DNA from: Lasioglossum baleicum
Taxonomy: Eukaryota > Arthropoda > Insecta > Hymenoptera > Halictidae
Direction: 5' to 3'
Assembly (NCBI RefSeq): GCF_051020765.1
Contig: NW_027469192.1
Coordinates: 310,001-374,000 of the forward strand
Length of the DNA: 64,000 nt
Shown: positions 7,607-22,878 of the stretch, piece after piece
Numbering within the stretch: position 1 is the first letter of the stretch
Layout of the letters: every line of letters begins with the position of its first letter
Made by a program: the position numbers and the translations under genes
Notes under the pieces: model-generated
Seen by the model: the letters and a program-made list of their open reading frames with translations, nothing else
Database searches by the model: none
Told to the model about the DNA's origin: nothing

Positions 7607-10024
7607 ATGTCAGATTCAACGATTATTCGTTTCACAAATGAATTTCTGTACGGAATCGCTGTTTAGCGTGCTAGATCAGTGCATTTGTATGCAAATATGC
7701 GAAATTGGTACGGAAACTCCGATTCGGCAAGCACGACCACGATTTATTCGAGCTTATGTCAGATTCGACGATTCTTCGTTTCAGAAGTGTATTTCTGTGC
7801 GGAATCGCTGTTTCGCGTGCTATATCAGTGCATTTGCATGCAAGTATGCGAAATTGGCACGGAAACTCCGATTCGGCAAGCACGACCACGATTTATTCGA
7901 GCTTATGTCAGATTCGCCGATTCTTCGTTTCAGAAGTGTATTTCTGTGCGGAATCGCTGTTTCGCGTGCTATATCAGTGCATTTGCATGCAAGTATGCGA
8001 AATTGGAATAGAAACTCCGACCCGGCAAGTACGATCACAATTTATTCGAGCCTATGTCAGTTTCGACGATTCTTCGTTTGAGAAGTGTATTACTGTGCGG
8101 AATCGCTGTTTCGCGCGCTAGATTTGTGCATTTGCATGCAAGTATGAGAAATTGGAATTGAAACTCCGACCCGCCAAGTACGATCACAATTTATTCGAGC
8201 CTATGTCAGTTTCGACGATTCTTCGTTTGAGAAGTGTATTTCTGTGCGGAATCGCTGTTTCGCGTGCTATATCAGTGCATTTGCATGCAAGTATGCGAAA
8301 TTGGCACGGAAACTCCGATTCGGCAAGCACGACCACGATTTATTCGAGCTTATGTCAGATTCGACGATTCTTCGTTTCAGAAGTGTATTTCTGTGCGGAA
8401 TCGCTGTTTCGCGTGCTATATCAGTGCATTTGCATGCAAGTATGCGAAATTGGAATAGAAACTCCGACCCGGCAAGTACGATCACAATTTATTCGAGCCT
8501 ATGTCAGTTTCGACGATTCTTCGTTTGAGAAGTGTATTACTGTGCGGAATCGCTGTTTCGCGAGCTAGATCAGTGCATTTGCATGCAAGTATGAGAAATT
8601 GGAATAGAAACTCCGACCCGCCAAGTACGATCACAATTTATTCGAGCCTATGTCAGTTTCGACGATTCTTCGTTTGAGAAGTGTATTTCTGTGCGGAATC
8701 GCTGTTTCGCGCGCTAGATCAGTGCATTTGCATGCAACTATGAGAAATTGGAATAGAAACTCCGACCCGGCAATCACGATCACGATTTATTCGAGCTTAT
8801 GTCAGATTCGACGATTCTTCGTTTCAGAAGTGTATTTCTGTGCGGAATCGCTGTTTCGCGTGCTATATCAGTGCATTTGCATGCAAGTATGCGAAATTGG
8901 AATAGAAACTCCGACCCGGCAAGTACGATCACAATTTATTCGAGCCTATGTCAGTTTCGACGATTCTTCGTTTGAGAAGTGTATTACTGTGCGGAATCGC
9001 TGTTTCGCGCGCTAGATCAGTGCATTTGCATGCAAGTATGAGAAATTGGAATAGAAACTCCGACCCACCAAGTACGATCACAATTTATTCGAGCCTATGT
9101 CAGTTTCGACGATTCTTCGTTTGAGAAGTGTATTTCTGTGCGGAATCGCTGTTTCGCGCGCTAGATCAGTGCATTTGCATGCAACTATGAGAAATTGGAA
9201 TAGAAACTCCGACCCGGCAATCACGATCACGATTTATTCGAGCCTATGTCAGTTTCGACGATTCTTCGTTTGAGAAGTGTATTACTGTGCGGAATCGCTG
9301 TTTCGCGCGCTAGATCAGTGCATTTGCATGCAAGTATGAGAAATTGGAATAGAAACTCCGACCCACCAAGTACGATCACAATTTATTCGAGCCTATGTCA
9401 GTTTCGACGATTCTTCGTTTGAGAAGTGTATTTCTGTGCGGAATCGCTGTTTCGCGCGCTAGATCAGTGCATTTGCATGCAACTATGAGAAATTGGAATA
9501 GAAACTCCGACCCGGCAATCACGATCACGATTTATTCGAGCTTATGTCAGATTCGACGATTCTTCGTTTCAGAAGTGTATTTCTGTGCGGAATCGCTGTT
9601 TCGCGTGCTATATCAGTGCATTTGCATGCAAGTATGCGAAATTGGAATAGAAACTCCGACCCGGCAAGTACGATCACAATTTATTCGAGCCTATGTCAGT
9701 TTCGACGATTCTTCGTTTGAGAAGTGTATTTCTGTGCGGAATCGCTGTTTCGCGTGCTATATCAGTGCATTTGCATGCAAGTATGCGAAATTGGCACGGA
9801 AACACCGATTCGGCAAGCACGACCACGATTTATTCGAGCTTATGTCAGATTCGACGATTCTTCGTTTCAGAAGTGTATTTCTGTGCGGAATCGCTGTTTC
9901 GCGTGCTATATCAGTGCATTTGCATGCAAGTATGCGAAATTGGCACGGAAACTCCGATTCGGCAAGCACGACCACGATTTATTCGAGCTTATGTCAGATT
10001 CGACGATTCTTCGTTTCAGAAGTG
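7520..10024 (+). repeat. Mosaic array section rich in class C units
   Basis: Ordinary 149-bp monomers with no 145-bp unit. Between about 8,054 and 9,500 class C units with TGCAACTATGAG or CGACCCACC alternate with B and C units: the stretch around 8,950-9,240 repeats at about 9,246-9,540 (2 monomers, offset 298 bp). No gene or foreign sequence is present. Confidence 0.85.
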
Positions 10025-11680
10025 TATTTCTGTGCGGAATCGCTGTTTCGCGCGCTAGATCAGTGCATTTGCATGCAAATATGCGAAATTGGCACGAAAA
10101 CTCCGATTCGGCAAGCACGATCACGATTTATTCGAGCTTATGTCAGATTCGACGATTATTTGTTTCACAAATGAATTTCTGTGCGGAATCGCCGTTTCGC
10201 GTGCTAGATCAGTGCATTTGTATGCAGATTTGCGAAATTGGCACGGCAACTCCGATTTGGCAAGCACGATCACGATTTATTCGAGCTTATGTCAGATTCG
10301 ACGATTCTTCGTTTCAGAAGTGTATTTCTGTGCGGAATCGCTGTTTAGCGTGCTAGATCAGTGCATTTGCATGCAAGTATGAGAAATTGGAATAGTAACT
10401 CCGACGCGGCTATCACGATCACGATTTATTCGAGCTTATGTCAGATTCGACGATTCTTCGTTTCAGACGTGTATTTCTGTGCGGAATCGCTGTTTCGCGT
10501 GCTATGTCAGTGCATTTGCATGCATGCGAAATTGGAATAGAAACTCCGACCCGGCAATCACGATCACGATTTATTCGAGCTTATGTCAGATTCGACGATT
10601 CTTCGTTTCAGAAGTGTATTTCTGTGCGGAATCGCTGTTTCGCGTGCTATATCAGTGCATTTGCATGCAAGTATGCGAAATTGGCACGGAAACTCCGATT
10701 CGGCAAGCACGACCACGATTTATTCGAGCTTATGTCAGATTCGACGATTCTTTGTTTGAGAAGTGTATTTCTGTGCGGAATCGCTGTTTCGCGCGCTAGA
10801 TCAGTGCATTTGCATGCAAGTATGAGAAATTGGAATAGTAACTCCGACGCGGCTATCACGATCACGATTTATTCGAGCTTATGTCAGATTCGACGATTCT
10901 TCGTTTCAGACGTGTATTTCGGTGCGGAATCGCTGTTTCGCGTGCTATGTCAGTGCATTTGCATGCATGCGAAATTGGAATAGAAACTCCGACCCGGCAA
11001 TCACGATCACGATTTATTCGAGCTTATGTCAGATTCGACGATTCTTCGTTTCAGAAGTGTATTTCTGTGCGGAATCGCTGTTTCGCGTGCTATATCAGTG
11101 CATTTGAATGCAAGTATGCGAAATTGGCACGGAAACTCCGATTCGGCAAGCACGACCACGATTTATTCGTGCTTATGTCAGATTCGACGATTCTTCGTTT
11201 CAGAAGTGTATTTCTGTGCGGAATCGCTGTTTCGCGTGCTATATCAGTGCATTTGCATGCAAGTATGCGAAATTGGAATAGAAACTCCGACCCGGCAAGC
11301 ACGATCACAATTTATTCGAGCCTATGTCAGTTTCGACGATTCTTCGTTTCAGAAGTGTATTTCTGTGCGGAATCGCTGTTTCGCGTGCTATATCAGTGCA
11401 TTTGCATGCAAGTATGCGAAATTGGCACGGAAACTCCGATTCGGCAAGCACGACCACGATTTATTCGAGCTTATGTCAGATTCGACGATTCTTCGTTTCA
11501 GAAGTGTATTTCTGTGCGGAATCGCTGTTTCGCGTGCTATATCAGTGCATTTGCATGCAAGTATGCGAAATTGGCACGGAAACTCCGATTCGGCAAGCAC
11601 GACCACGATATATTCGAGCTTATGTCAGATTCGCCGATTCTTCGTTTCAGAAGTGTATTTCTGTGCGGAATCGCTGTTTC
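10025..11680 (+). repeat. 1.66-kb copy of the F-G-H-I-I region
   Basis: This matches about 3,626-5,281 at offset 6,399 bp (43 x 149 minus 8). The right limit lies inside a GCCG-type unit that switches from CGTGCTATATC to CGCGCGCTAGATC at about 11,680. Private changes: TTCTTTGTTTGAG near 10751 and TTTCGGTGCGG near 10921. A third, less regular stretch with a single I unit follows at 12,665. Confidence 0.82.
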
Positions 11681-12915
11681 GCGCGCTAGATCAGTGCATT
11701 TGCATGCAAGTATGCGAAATTGGCACGGAAACTCCGATTCGGCAAGCACGACCACGATTTATTCGAGCTTATGTCAGATTCGACGATTCTTCGTTTCAGA
11801 AGTGTATTTCTGTGCGGAATCGCTGTTTCGCGTGCTATATCAGTGCATTTGCATGCAAGTATGCGAAATTGGCACGGAAACTCCGATTCGGCAAGCACGA
11901 CCACGATATATTCGAGCCTATGTCAGTTTCGACGATTCTTCGTTTGAGAAGTGTATTTCTGTGCGGAATCGCTGTTTCGCGCGCTAGATCAGTGCATTTG
12001 CATGCAAGTATGCGAAATTGGAATAGAAACTCCGACCCGGCAAGTACGATCACAATTTATTCGAACCTATGTCAGTTTCGACGATGCTCCGTTTGAGAAG
12101 TGTATTACTGTGCGGAATCGATGTTTCGCGCGCTAGATCAGTGCATTTGCATGCAAGTATGCGAAATTGGCACGGAAACTCCGATTCGGCAAGCACGACC
12201 ACGATTTATTCGAGCTTATGTCAGATTCGACGATTCTTCGTTTCAGAAGTGTATTTCTGTGCGGAATCGCTGTTTCGCGTGCTATATCAGTGCATTTGCA
12301 TGCAAGTATGCGAAATTGGCACGGAAACTCCGATTCGGCAAGCACGACCACGATATATTCGAGCTTATGTCAGATTCGCCGATTCTTCGTTTCAGAAGTG
12401 TATTTCTGTGCGGAATCGCTGTTTCGCGTGCTATATCAGTGCATTTGCATGCAAGTATGCGAAATTGGAATAGAAACTCCGACCCGGCAAGTACGATCAC
12501 AATTTATTCGAACCTATGTCAGTTTCGACGATGCTCCGTTTGAGAAGTGTATTACTGTGCGGAATCGATGTTTCGCGCGCTAGATCAGTGCACTTGCATG
12601 CAAGTATGAGAAATTGGAATAGAAACTCCGACCCGCCAAGTACGATCACGATTTATTCGAGCTTATGTCAGATTCGACGATTCTTCGTTTCAGACGTGTA
12701 TTTCTGTGCGGAATCGCTGTTTCGCGTGCTATGTCAGTGCATTTGCATGCATGCGAAATTGGAATAGAAACTCCGACCCGGCAATCACGATCACGATTTA
12801 TTCGAGCTTATGTCAGATTCGACGATTCTTCGTTTCAGAAGTGTATTTCTGTGCGGAATCGCTGTTTCGCGTGCTATATCAGTGCATTTGCATGCAAGTA
12901 TGCGAAATTGGCACG

Positions 12916-15900
12916 GAAACTCCGACCCGGCAAGTACGATCACAATTTATTCGAGCCTATGTCAGTTTCGACGATTCTTCGTTTGAGAAGTGTATTACTG
13001 TGCGGAATCGCTGTTTCGCGCGCTAGATCAGTGCATTTGCATGCAAGTATGAGAAATTGGAATAGAAACTCCGACCCGCCAAGTACGATCACAATTTATT
13101 CGAGCCTATGTCAGTTTCGACGATTCTTCGTTTGAGAAGTGTATTTCTGTGCGGAATCGCTGTTTCGCGTTCTATATCAGTGCATTTGCATGCAAGTATG
13201 CGAAATTGGCACGGAAACACCGATTCGGCAAGCACGACCACGATTTATTCGAGCTTATGTCAGATTCGACGATTCTTCGTTTCAGAAGTGTATTTCTGTG
13301 CGGAATCGCTGTTTCGCGTGCTATATCAGTGCATTTGCATGCAAGTATGCGAAATTGGCACGGAAACTCCGATTCGGCAAGCACGACCACGATTTATTCG
13401 AGCTTATGTCAGATTCGACGATTCTTCGTTTCAGAAGTGTATTTCTGTGCGGAATCGCTGTTTCGCGTGCTATATCAGTGCATTTGCATGCAAGTATGCG
13501 AAATTGGAATAGAAACTCCGACCCGGCAAGTACGATCACAATTTATTCGAGCCTATGTCAGTTTCGACGATTATTCGTTTCACAAATGAATTTCTGTACG
13601 GAATCGCTGTTTAGCGTGCTAGATCAGTGCATTTGTATGAAAATATGCGAAATTGGTACGGAAACTCCGATTCGGCAAGCACGACCACGATTTATTCGAG
13701 CTTATGTCAGATTCGACGATTCTTCGTTTGAGAAGTGTATTTCTGTGCGGAATCGCTGTTTCGCGCGCTAGATCAGTGCATTTGCATGCAAATATGCGAA
13801 ATTGGCACGAAAACTCCGATTCGGCAAGCACGATCACGATTTATTCGAGCTTATGTCAGATTCGACGATTATTTGTTTCACAAATGAATTTCTGTGCGGA
13901 ATCGCCGTTTCGCGTGCTAGATCAGTGCATTTGTATGCAGATTTGCGAAATTGGCACGGCAACTCCGATTTGGCAAGCACGATCACGATTTATTCGAGCT
14001 TATGTCAGATTCGACGATTCTTCGTTTCAGAAGTGTATTTCTGTGCGGAATCGCTGTTTAGCGTGCAAGATCAGTGCATTTGCATGCAAGTATGAGAAAT
14101 TGGAATAGTAACTCCGACGCGGCTATCACGATCACGATTTATTCGAGCTTATGTCAGATTCGACGATTCTTCGTTTCAGACGTGTATTTCTGTGCGGAAT
14201 CGCTGTTTCGCGTGCTATGTCAGTGCATTTGCATGCATGCGAAATTGGAATAGAAACTCCGACCCGGCAATCACGATCACGATTTATTCGAGCTTATGTC
14301 AGATTCGACGATTCTTCGTTTCAGAAGTGTATTTCTGTGCGGAATCGCTGTTTCGCGTGCTATATCAGTGCATTTGCATGCAAGTATGCGAAATTGGCAC
14401 GGAAACTCCGATTCGGCAAGCACGACCACGATTTATTCGAGCTTATGTCAGATTCGACGATTCTTCGTTTGAGAAGTGTATTTCTGTGCGGAATCGCTGT
14501 TTCGCGCGCTAGATCAGTGCATTTGCATGCAAGTATGAGAAATTGGAATAGTAACTCCGACGCGGCTATCACGATCACGATTTATTCGAGCTTATGTCAG
14601 ATTCGACGATTCTTCGTTTCAGACGTGTATTTCTGTGCGGAATCGCTGTTTCGCGTGCTATGTCAGTGCATTTGCATGCATGCGAAATTGGAATAGAAAC
14701 TCCGACCCGGCAATCACGATCACGATTTATTCGAGCTTATGTCAGATTCGACGATTCTTCGTTTCAGAAGTGTATTTCTGTGCGGAATCGCTGTTTCGCG
14801 TGCTATATCAGTGCATTTGAATGCAAGTATGCGAAATTGGCACGGAAACTCCGATTCGGCAAGCACGACCATGATTTATTCGTGCTTATGTCAGATTCGA
14901 CGATTCTTCGTTTCAGAAGTGTATTTCTGTGCGGAATCGCTGTTTCGCGTGCTATATCAGTGCATTTGCATGCAAGTATGCGAAATTGGAATAGAAACTC
15001 CGACCCGGCAAGCACGATCACAATTTATTCGAGCCTATGTCAGTTTCGACGATTCTTCGTTTCAGAAGTGTATTTCTGTGCGGAATCGCTGTTTCGCGTG
15101 CTATATCAGTGCATTTGCATGCAAGTATGCGAAATTGGCACGAAAACTCCGATTCGGCAAGTACGACCACGATTTATTCGAGCTTATGTCAGATTCGACG
15201 ATTCTTCGTTTCAGAAGTGTATTTCTGTGCGGAATCGCTGTTTCGCGTGCTATATCAGTGCATTTGCATGCAAGTATGCGAAATTGGCACGGAAACTCCG
15301 ATTCGGCAAGCACGACCACGATATATTCGAGCTTATGTCAGATTCGCCGATTCTTCGTTTCAGAAGTGTATTTCTGTGCGGAATCGCTGTTTCGCGTGCT
15401 ATATCAGTGCATTTGCATGCAAGTATGCGAAATTGGAATAGAAACTCCGACCCGGCAAGTACGATCACAATTTATTCGAACCTATGTCAGTTTCGACGAT
15501 GCTCCGTTTGAGAAGTGTATTACTGTGCGGAATCGATGTTTCGCGCGCTAGATCAGTGCATTTGCATGCAAGTATGAGAAATTGGAATAGAAACTCCGAC
15601 CCGCCAAGTACGATCACAATTTATTCGAGCCTATGTCAGTTTCGACGATTCTTCGTTTGAGAAGTGTATTTCTGTGCGGAATCGCTGTTTCGCGCGCTAG
15701 ATCAGTGCATTTGCATGCAAGTATGAGAAATTGGAATAGAAACTCCGACCCGCCAAGTACGATCACAATTTATTCGAGCCTATGTCAGTTTCGACGATTC
15801 TTCGTTTGAGAAGTGTATTTCTGTGCGGAATCGCTGTTTCGCGTGCTATATCAGTGCATTTGCATGCAAGTATGCGAAATTGGCACGGAAACACCGATTC

Positions 15901-17631
15901 GGCAAGCACGACCACGATTTATTCGAGCTTATGTCAGATTCGACGATTCTTCGTTTCAGAAGTGTATTTCTGTGCGGAATCGCTGTTTCGCGTGCTATAT
16001 CAGTGCATTTGCATGCAAGTATGCGAAATTGGCACGGAAACTCCGATTCGGCAAGCACGACCACGATTTATTCGAGCTTATGTCAGATTCGACGATTCTT
16101 CGTTTCAGAAGTGTATTTCTGTGCGGAATCGCTGTTTCGCGTGCTATATCAGTGCATTTGCATGCAAGTATGCGAAATTGGAATAGAAACTCCGACCCGG
16201 CAAGTACGATCACAATTTATTCGAGCCTATGTCAGTTTCGACGATTATTCGTTTCACAAATGAATTTCTGTACGGAATCGCTGTTTAGCGTGCTAGATCA
16301 TTGCATTTGTATGAAAATATGCGAAATTGGTACGGAAACTCCGATTCGGCAAGCACGACCACGATTTATTCGAGCTTATGTCAGATTCGACGATTCTTCG
16401 TTTGAGAAGTGTATTTCTGTGCGGAATCGCTGTTTCGCGTGCTATATCAGTGCATTTGCATGCAAGTATGCGAAATTGGAATAGAAACTCCGACCCGGCA
16501 AGTACGATCACAATTTATTCTAGCCTATGTCAGTTTCGACGATTCTTCGTTTGAGAAGTGTATTTCTGTGCGGAATCGCTGTTTCGCGTGCTATATCAGT
16601 GCATTTGCATGCAAGTATGCGAAATTGGCACGGAAACACCGATTCGGCAAGCACGACCACGATTTATTCGAGCTTATGTCAGATTCGACGATTCTTCGTT
16701 TCAGAAGTGTATTTCTGTGCGGAATCGCTGTTTCGCGTGCTATATCAGTGCATTTGCATGCAAGTATGCGAAATTGGCACGGAAACTCCGATTCGGCAAG
16801 CACGACCACGATTTATTCGAGCTTATGTCAGATTCGCCGATTCTTCGTTTCAGAAGTGTATTTCTGTGCGGAATCGCTGTTTCGCGTGCTATATCAGTGC
16901 ATTTGCATGCAAGTATGCGAAATTGGAATAGAAACTCCGACCCGGCAAGTACGATCACAATTTATTCGAACCTATGTCAGTTTCGACGATTCTTCGTTTG
17001 AGAAGTGTATTACTGTTCGGAATCGCTGTTTCGCGCGCTAGATTTGTGCATTTGCATGCAAGTATGAGAAATTAGAATAGAAACTCCGACCCGCCAAGTA
17101 GGATCACAATTTATTCGAGCCTATGTCAGATTCGCCGATTCTTCGTTTGAGAAGTGTATTTCTGTGCGGAATCGCTGTTTCGCGTGCTATATCAGTGCAT
17201 TTGCATGCAAGTATGCGAAATTGGAATAGAAACTCCGACCCGGCAAGTACGATCACAATTTATTCGAACCTATGTCAGTTTCGACGATTCTTCGTTTGAG
17301 AAGTGTATTACTGTTCGGAATCGCTGTTTCGCGCGCTAGATTTGTGCATTTGCATGCAAGTATGAGAAATTGGAATAGAAACTCCGACCCGCCAAGTAGG
17401 ATCACAATTTATTCGAGCCTATGTCAGTTTCGACGATTCTTCGTTTGAGAAGTGTATTTCTGTGCGGAATCGCTGTTTCGCGCGCAAGATCAGTGCATTT
17501 GCATGCAAGTATGCGAAATTGGCACGGAAACTCCGATTCGGCAAGCACGACCACGATTTATTCGAGCTTATGTCAGATTCGACGATTCTTCGTTTCAGAA
17601 GTGTATTTCTGTGCGGAATCGCTGTTTCGCG
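12916..17631 (+). repeat. 4.7-kb higher-order block, second copy
   Basis: Counterpart of the block at 2,804-7,519. Its portion from about 13,433 to 17,671 is repeated again 35 monomers downstream. That third copy shares GCACGAAAAC near 15142 and GTACGACC near 15161, so it is the closer relative. The private GACCATGATTT near 14871 is only here. Confidence 0.85.
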
Positions 17632-18639
17632 TGCTATATCAGTGCATTTGCATGCAAGTATGCGAAATTGGCACGGAAACTCCGATTCGGCAAGCACGAC
17701 CACGATATATTCGAGCTTATGTCAGATTCGCCGATTCTTCGTTTCAGAAGTGTATTTCTGTGCGGAATCGCTGTTTCGCGTGCTATATCAGTGCATTTGC
17801 ATGCAAGTATGCGAAATTGGAATAGAAACTCCGACCCGGCAAGTACGATCACAATTTATTCGAACCTATGTCAGTTTCGACGATGCTCCGTTTGAGAAGT
17901 GTATTACTGTGCGGAATCGATGTTTCGCGCGCTAGATCAGTGCATTTGCATGCAAGTATGAGAAATTGGAATAGAAACTCCGACCCGCCAAGTACGATCA
18001 CAATTTATTCGAGCCTATGTCAGTTTCGACGATTCTTCGTTTGAGAAGTGTATTTCTGTGCGGAATCGCTGTTTCGCGCGCTAGATCAGTGCATTTGCAT
18101 GCAAGTATGAGAAATTGGAATAGAAACTCCGACCCGCCAAGTACGATCACAATTTATTCGAGCCTATGTCAGATTCGACGATTCTTCGTTTCAGAAGTGT
18201 ATTTCTGTGCGGAATCGCTGTTTCGCGTGCTATATCAGTGCATTTGCATGCAAGTATGCGAAATTGGAATAGAAACTCCGAACCGGCAAGTACGATCACA
18301 ATTTATTCGAGCCTATGTCAGTTTCGACGATTATTCGTTTCACAAATGAATTTCTGTACGGAATCGCTGTTTAGCGTGCTAGATCATTGCATTTGTATGA
18401 AAATATGCGAAATTGGTACGGAAACTCCGATTCGGCAAGCACGACCACGATTTATTCGAGCTTATGTCAGATTCGACGATTCTTCGTTTGAGAAGTGTAT
18501 TTCTGTGCGGAATCGCTGTTTCGCGTGCTATATCAGTGCATTTGCATGCAAGTATGCGAAATTGGAATAGAAACTCCGACCCGGCAAGTACGATCACAAT
18601 TTATTCTAGCCTATGTCAGTTTCGACGATTCTTCGTTTG

Positions 18640-21600
18640 AGAAGTGTATTTCTGTGCGGAATCGCTGTTTCGCGTGCTATATCAGTGCATTTGCATGCAA
18701 GTATGCGAAATTGGAATAGAAACTCCGACCCGGCAAGTACGATCACAATTTATTCGAGCCTATGTCAGTTTCGACGATTATTCGTTTCACAAATGAATTT
18801 CTGTACGGAATCGCTGTTTAGCGTGCTAGATCAGTGCATTTGTATGAAAATATGCGAAATTGGTACGGAAACTCCGATTCGGCAAGCACGACCACGATTT
18901 ATTCGAGCTTATGTCAGATTCGACGATTCTTCGTTTGAGAAGTGTATTTCTGTGCGGAATCGCTGTTTCGCGCGCTAGATCAGTGCATTTGCATGCAAAT
19001 ATGCGAAATTGGCACGAAAACTCCGATTCGGCAAGCACGATCACGATTTATTCGAGCTTATGTCAGATTCGACGATTATTTGTTTCACAAATGAATTTCT
19101 GTGCGGAATCGCCGTTTCGCGTGCTAGATCAGTGCATTTGTATGCAGATTTGCGAAATTGGCACGGCAACTCCGATTTGGCAAGCACGATCACGATTTAT
19201 TCGAGCTTATGTCAGATTCGACGATTCTTCGTTTCAGAAGTGTATTTCTGTGCGGAATCGCTGTTTAGCGTGCAAGATCAGTGCATTTGCATGCAAGTAT
19301 GAGAAATTGGAATAGTAACTCCGACGCGGCTATCACGATCACGATTTATTCGAGCTTATGTCAGATTCGACGATTCTTCGTTTCAGACGTGTATTTCTGT
19401 GCGGAATCGCTGTTTCGCGTGCTATGTCAGTGCATTTGCATGCATGCGAAATTGGAATAGAAACTCCGACCCGGCAATCACGATCACGATTTATTCGAGC
19501 TTATGTCAGATTCGACGATTCTTCGTTTCAGAAGTGTATTTCTGTGCGGAATCGCTGTTTCGCGTGCTATATCAGTGCATTTGCATGCAAGTATGCGAAA
19601 TTGGCACGGAAACTCCGATTCGGCAAGCACGACCACGATTTATTCGAGCTTATGTCAGATTCGACGATTCTTCGTTTGAGAAGTGTATTTCTGTGCGGAA
19701 TCGCTGTTTCGCGCGCTAGATCAGTGCATTTGCATGCAAGTATGAGAAATTGGAATAGTAACTCCGACGCGGCTATCACGATCACGATTTATTCGAGCTT
19801 ATGTCAGATTCGACGATTCTTCGTTTCAGACGTGTATTTCTGTGCGGAATCGCTGTTTCGCGTGCTATGTCAGTGCATTTGCATGCATGCGAAATTGGAA
19901 TAGAAACTCCGACCCGGCAATCACGATCACGATTTATTCGAGCTTATGTCAGATTCGACGATTCTTCGTTTCAGAAGTGTATTTCTGTGCGGAATCGCTG
20001 TTTCGCGTGCTATATCAGTGCATTTGAATGCAAGTATGCGAAATTGGCACGGAAACTCCGATTCGGCAAGCACGACCACGATTTATTCGTGCTTATGTCA
20101 GATTCGACGATTCTTCGTTTCAGAAGTGTATTTCTGTGCGGAATCGCTGTTTCGCGTGCTATATCAGTGCATTTGCATGCAAGTATGCGAAATTGGAATA
20201 GAAACTCCGACCCGGCAAGCACGATCACAATTTATTCGAGCCTATGTCAGTTTCGACGATTCTTCGTTTCAGAAGTGTATTTCTGTGCGGAATCGCTGTT
20301 TCGCGTGCTATATCAGTGCATTTGCATGCAAGTATGCGAAATTGGCACGAAAACTCCGATTCGGCAAGTACGACCACGATTTATTCGAGCTTATGTCAGA
20401 TTCGACGATTCTTCGTTTCAGAAGTGTATTTCTGTGCGGAATCGCTGTTTCGCGTGCTATATCAGTGCATTTGCATGCAAGTATGCGAAATTGGCACGGA
20501 AACTCCGATTCGGCAAGCACGACCACGATATATTCGAGCTTATGTCAGATTCGCCGATTCTTCGTTTCAGAAGTGTATTTCTGTGCGGAATCGCTGTTTC
20601 GCGTGCTATATCAGTGCATTTGCATGCAAGTATGCGAAATTGGAATAGAAACTCCGACCCGGCAAGTACGATCACAATTTATTCGAACCTATGTCAGTTT
20701 CGACGATGCTCCGTTTGAGAAGTGTATTACTGTGCGGAATCGATGTTTCGCGCGCTAGATCAGTGCATTTGCATGCAAGTATGAGAAATTGGAATAGAAA
20801 CTCCGACCCGCCAAGTACGATCACAATTTATTCGAGCCTATGTCAGTTTCGACGATTCTTCGTTTGAGAAGTGTATTTCTGTGCAGAATCGCTGTTTCGC
20901 GCGCTAGATCAGTGCATTTGCATGCAAGTATGAGAAATTGGAATAGAAACTCCGACCCGCCAAGTACGATCACAATTTATTCGAGCCTATGTCAGTTTCG
21001 ACGATTCTTCGTTTGAGAAGTGTATTTCTGTGCGGAATCGCTGTTTCGCGTGCTATATCAGTGCATTTGCATGCAAGTATGCGAAATTGGCACGGAAACA
21101 CCGATTCGGCAAGCACGACCACGATTTATTCGAGCTTATGTCAGATTCGACGATTCTTCGTTTCAGAAGTGTATTTCTGTGCGGAATCGCTGTTTCGCGT
21201 GCTATATCAGTGCATTTGCATGCAAGTATGCGAAATTGGCACGGAAACTCCGATTCGGCAAGCACGACCACGATTTATTCGAGCTTATGTCAGATTCGAC
21301 GATTCTTCGTTTCAGAAGTGTATTTCTGTGCGGAATCGCTGTTTCGCGTGCTATATCAGTGCATTTGCATGCAAGTATGCGAAATTGGAATAGAAACTCC
21401 GACCCGGCAAGTACGATCACAATTTATTCGAGCCTATGTCAGTTTCGACGATTATTCGTTTCACAAATGAATTTCTGTACGGAATCGCTGTTTAGCGTGC
21501 TAGATCATTGCATTTGTATGAAAATATGCGAAATTGGTACGGAAACTCCGATTCGGCAAGCACGACCACGATTTATTCGAGCTTATGTCAGATTCGACGA

Positions 21601-22878
21601 TTCTTCGTTTGAGAAGTGTATTTCTGTGCGGAATCGCTGTTTCGCGTGCTATATCAGTGCATTTGCATGCAAGTATGCGAAATTGGAATAGAAACTCCGA
21701 CCCGGCAAGTACGATCACAATTTATTCTAGCCTATGTCAGTTTCGACGATTCTTCGTTTGAGAAGTGTATTTCTGTGCGGAATCGCTGTTTCGCGTGCTA
21801 TATCAGTGCATTTGCATGCAAGTATGCGAAATTGGCACGGAAACACCGATTCGGCAAGCACGACCACGATTTATTCGAGCTTATGTCAGATTCGACGATT
21901 CTTCGTTTCAGAAGTGTATTTCTGTGCGGAATCGCTGTTTCGCGTGCTATATCAGTGCATTTGCATGCAAGTATGCGAAATTGGCACGGAAACTCCGATT
22001 CGGCAAGCACGACCACGATTTATTCGAGCTTATGTCAGATTCGCCGATTCTTCGTTTCAGAAGTGTATTTCTGTGCGGAATCGCTGTTTCGCGTGCTATA
22101 TCAGTGCATTTGCATGCAAGTATGCGAAATTGGAATAGAAACTCCGACCCGGCAAGTACGATCACAATTTATTCGAACCTATGTCAGTTTCGACGATTCT
22201 TCGTTTGAGAAGTGTATTACTGTTCGGAATCGCTGTTTCGCGCGCTAGATTTGTGCATTTGCATGCAAGTATGAGAAATTAGAATAGAAACTCCGACCCG
22301 CCAAGTAGGATCACAATTTATTCGAGCCTATGTCAGATTCGCCGATTCTTCGTTTGAGAAGTGTATTTCTGTGCGGAATCGCTGTTTCGCGTGCTATATC
22401 AGTGCATTTGCATGCAAGTATGCGAAATTGGAATAGAAACTCCGACCCGGCAAGTACGATCACAATTTATTCGAACCTATGTCAGTTTCGACGATTCTTC
22501 GTTTGAGAAGTGTATTACTGTTCGGAATCGCTGTTTCGCGCGCTAGATTTGTGCATTTGCATGCAAGTATGAGAAATTGGAATAGAAACTCCGACCCGCC
22601 AAGTAGGATCACAATTTATTCGAGCCTATGTCAGTTTCGACGATTCTTCGTTTGAGAAGTGTATTTCTGTGCGGAATCGCTGTTTCGCGCGCAAGATCAG
22701 TGCATTTGCATGCAAGTATGCGAAATTGGCACGGAAACTCCGATTCGGCAAGCACGACCACGATTTATTCGAGCTTATGTCAGATTCGACGATTCTTCGT
22801 TTCAGAAGTGTATTTCTGTGCGGAATCGCTGTTTCGCGTGCTATATCAGTGCATTTGCATGCAAGTATGCGAAATTGG
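18640..22878 (+). repeat. 4.2-kb block, third copy (offset 35 monomers)
   Basis: This matches about 13,433-17,671 at offset 5,207 bp (35 x 149 minus 8). I noticed only two differences (near 14871 and GTGCAGAATC at about 20885) in more than 4.2 kb, which suggests a recent event. A different 0.97-kb stretch, 17,672-18,639, separates the copies; part of it (about 18,166-18,714) matches about 16,080-16,628 at offset 2,086 bp (14 monomers). Confidence 0.86.
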
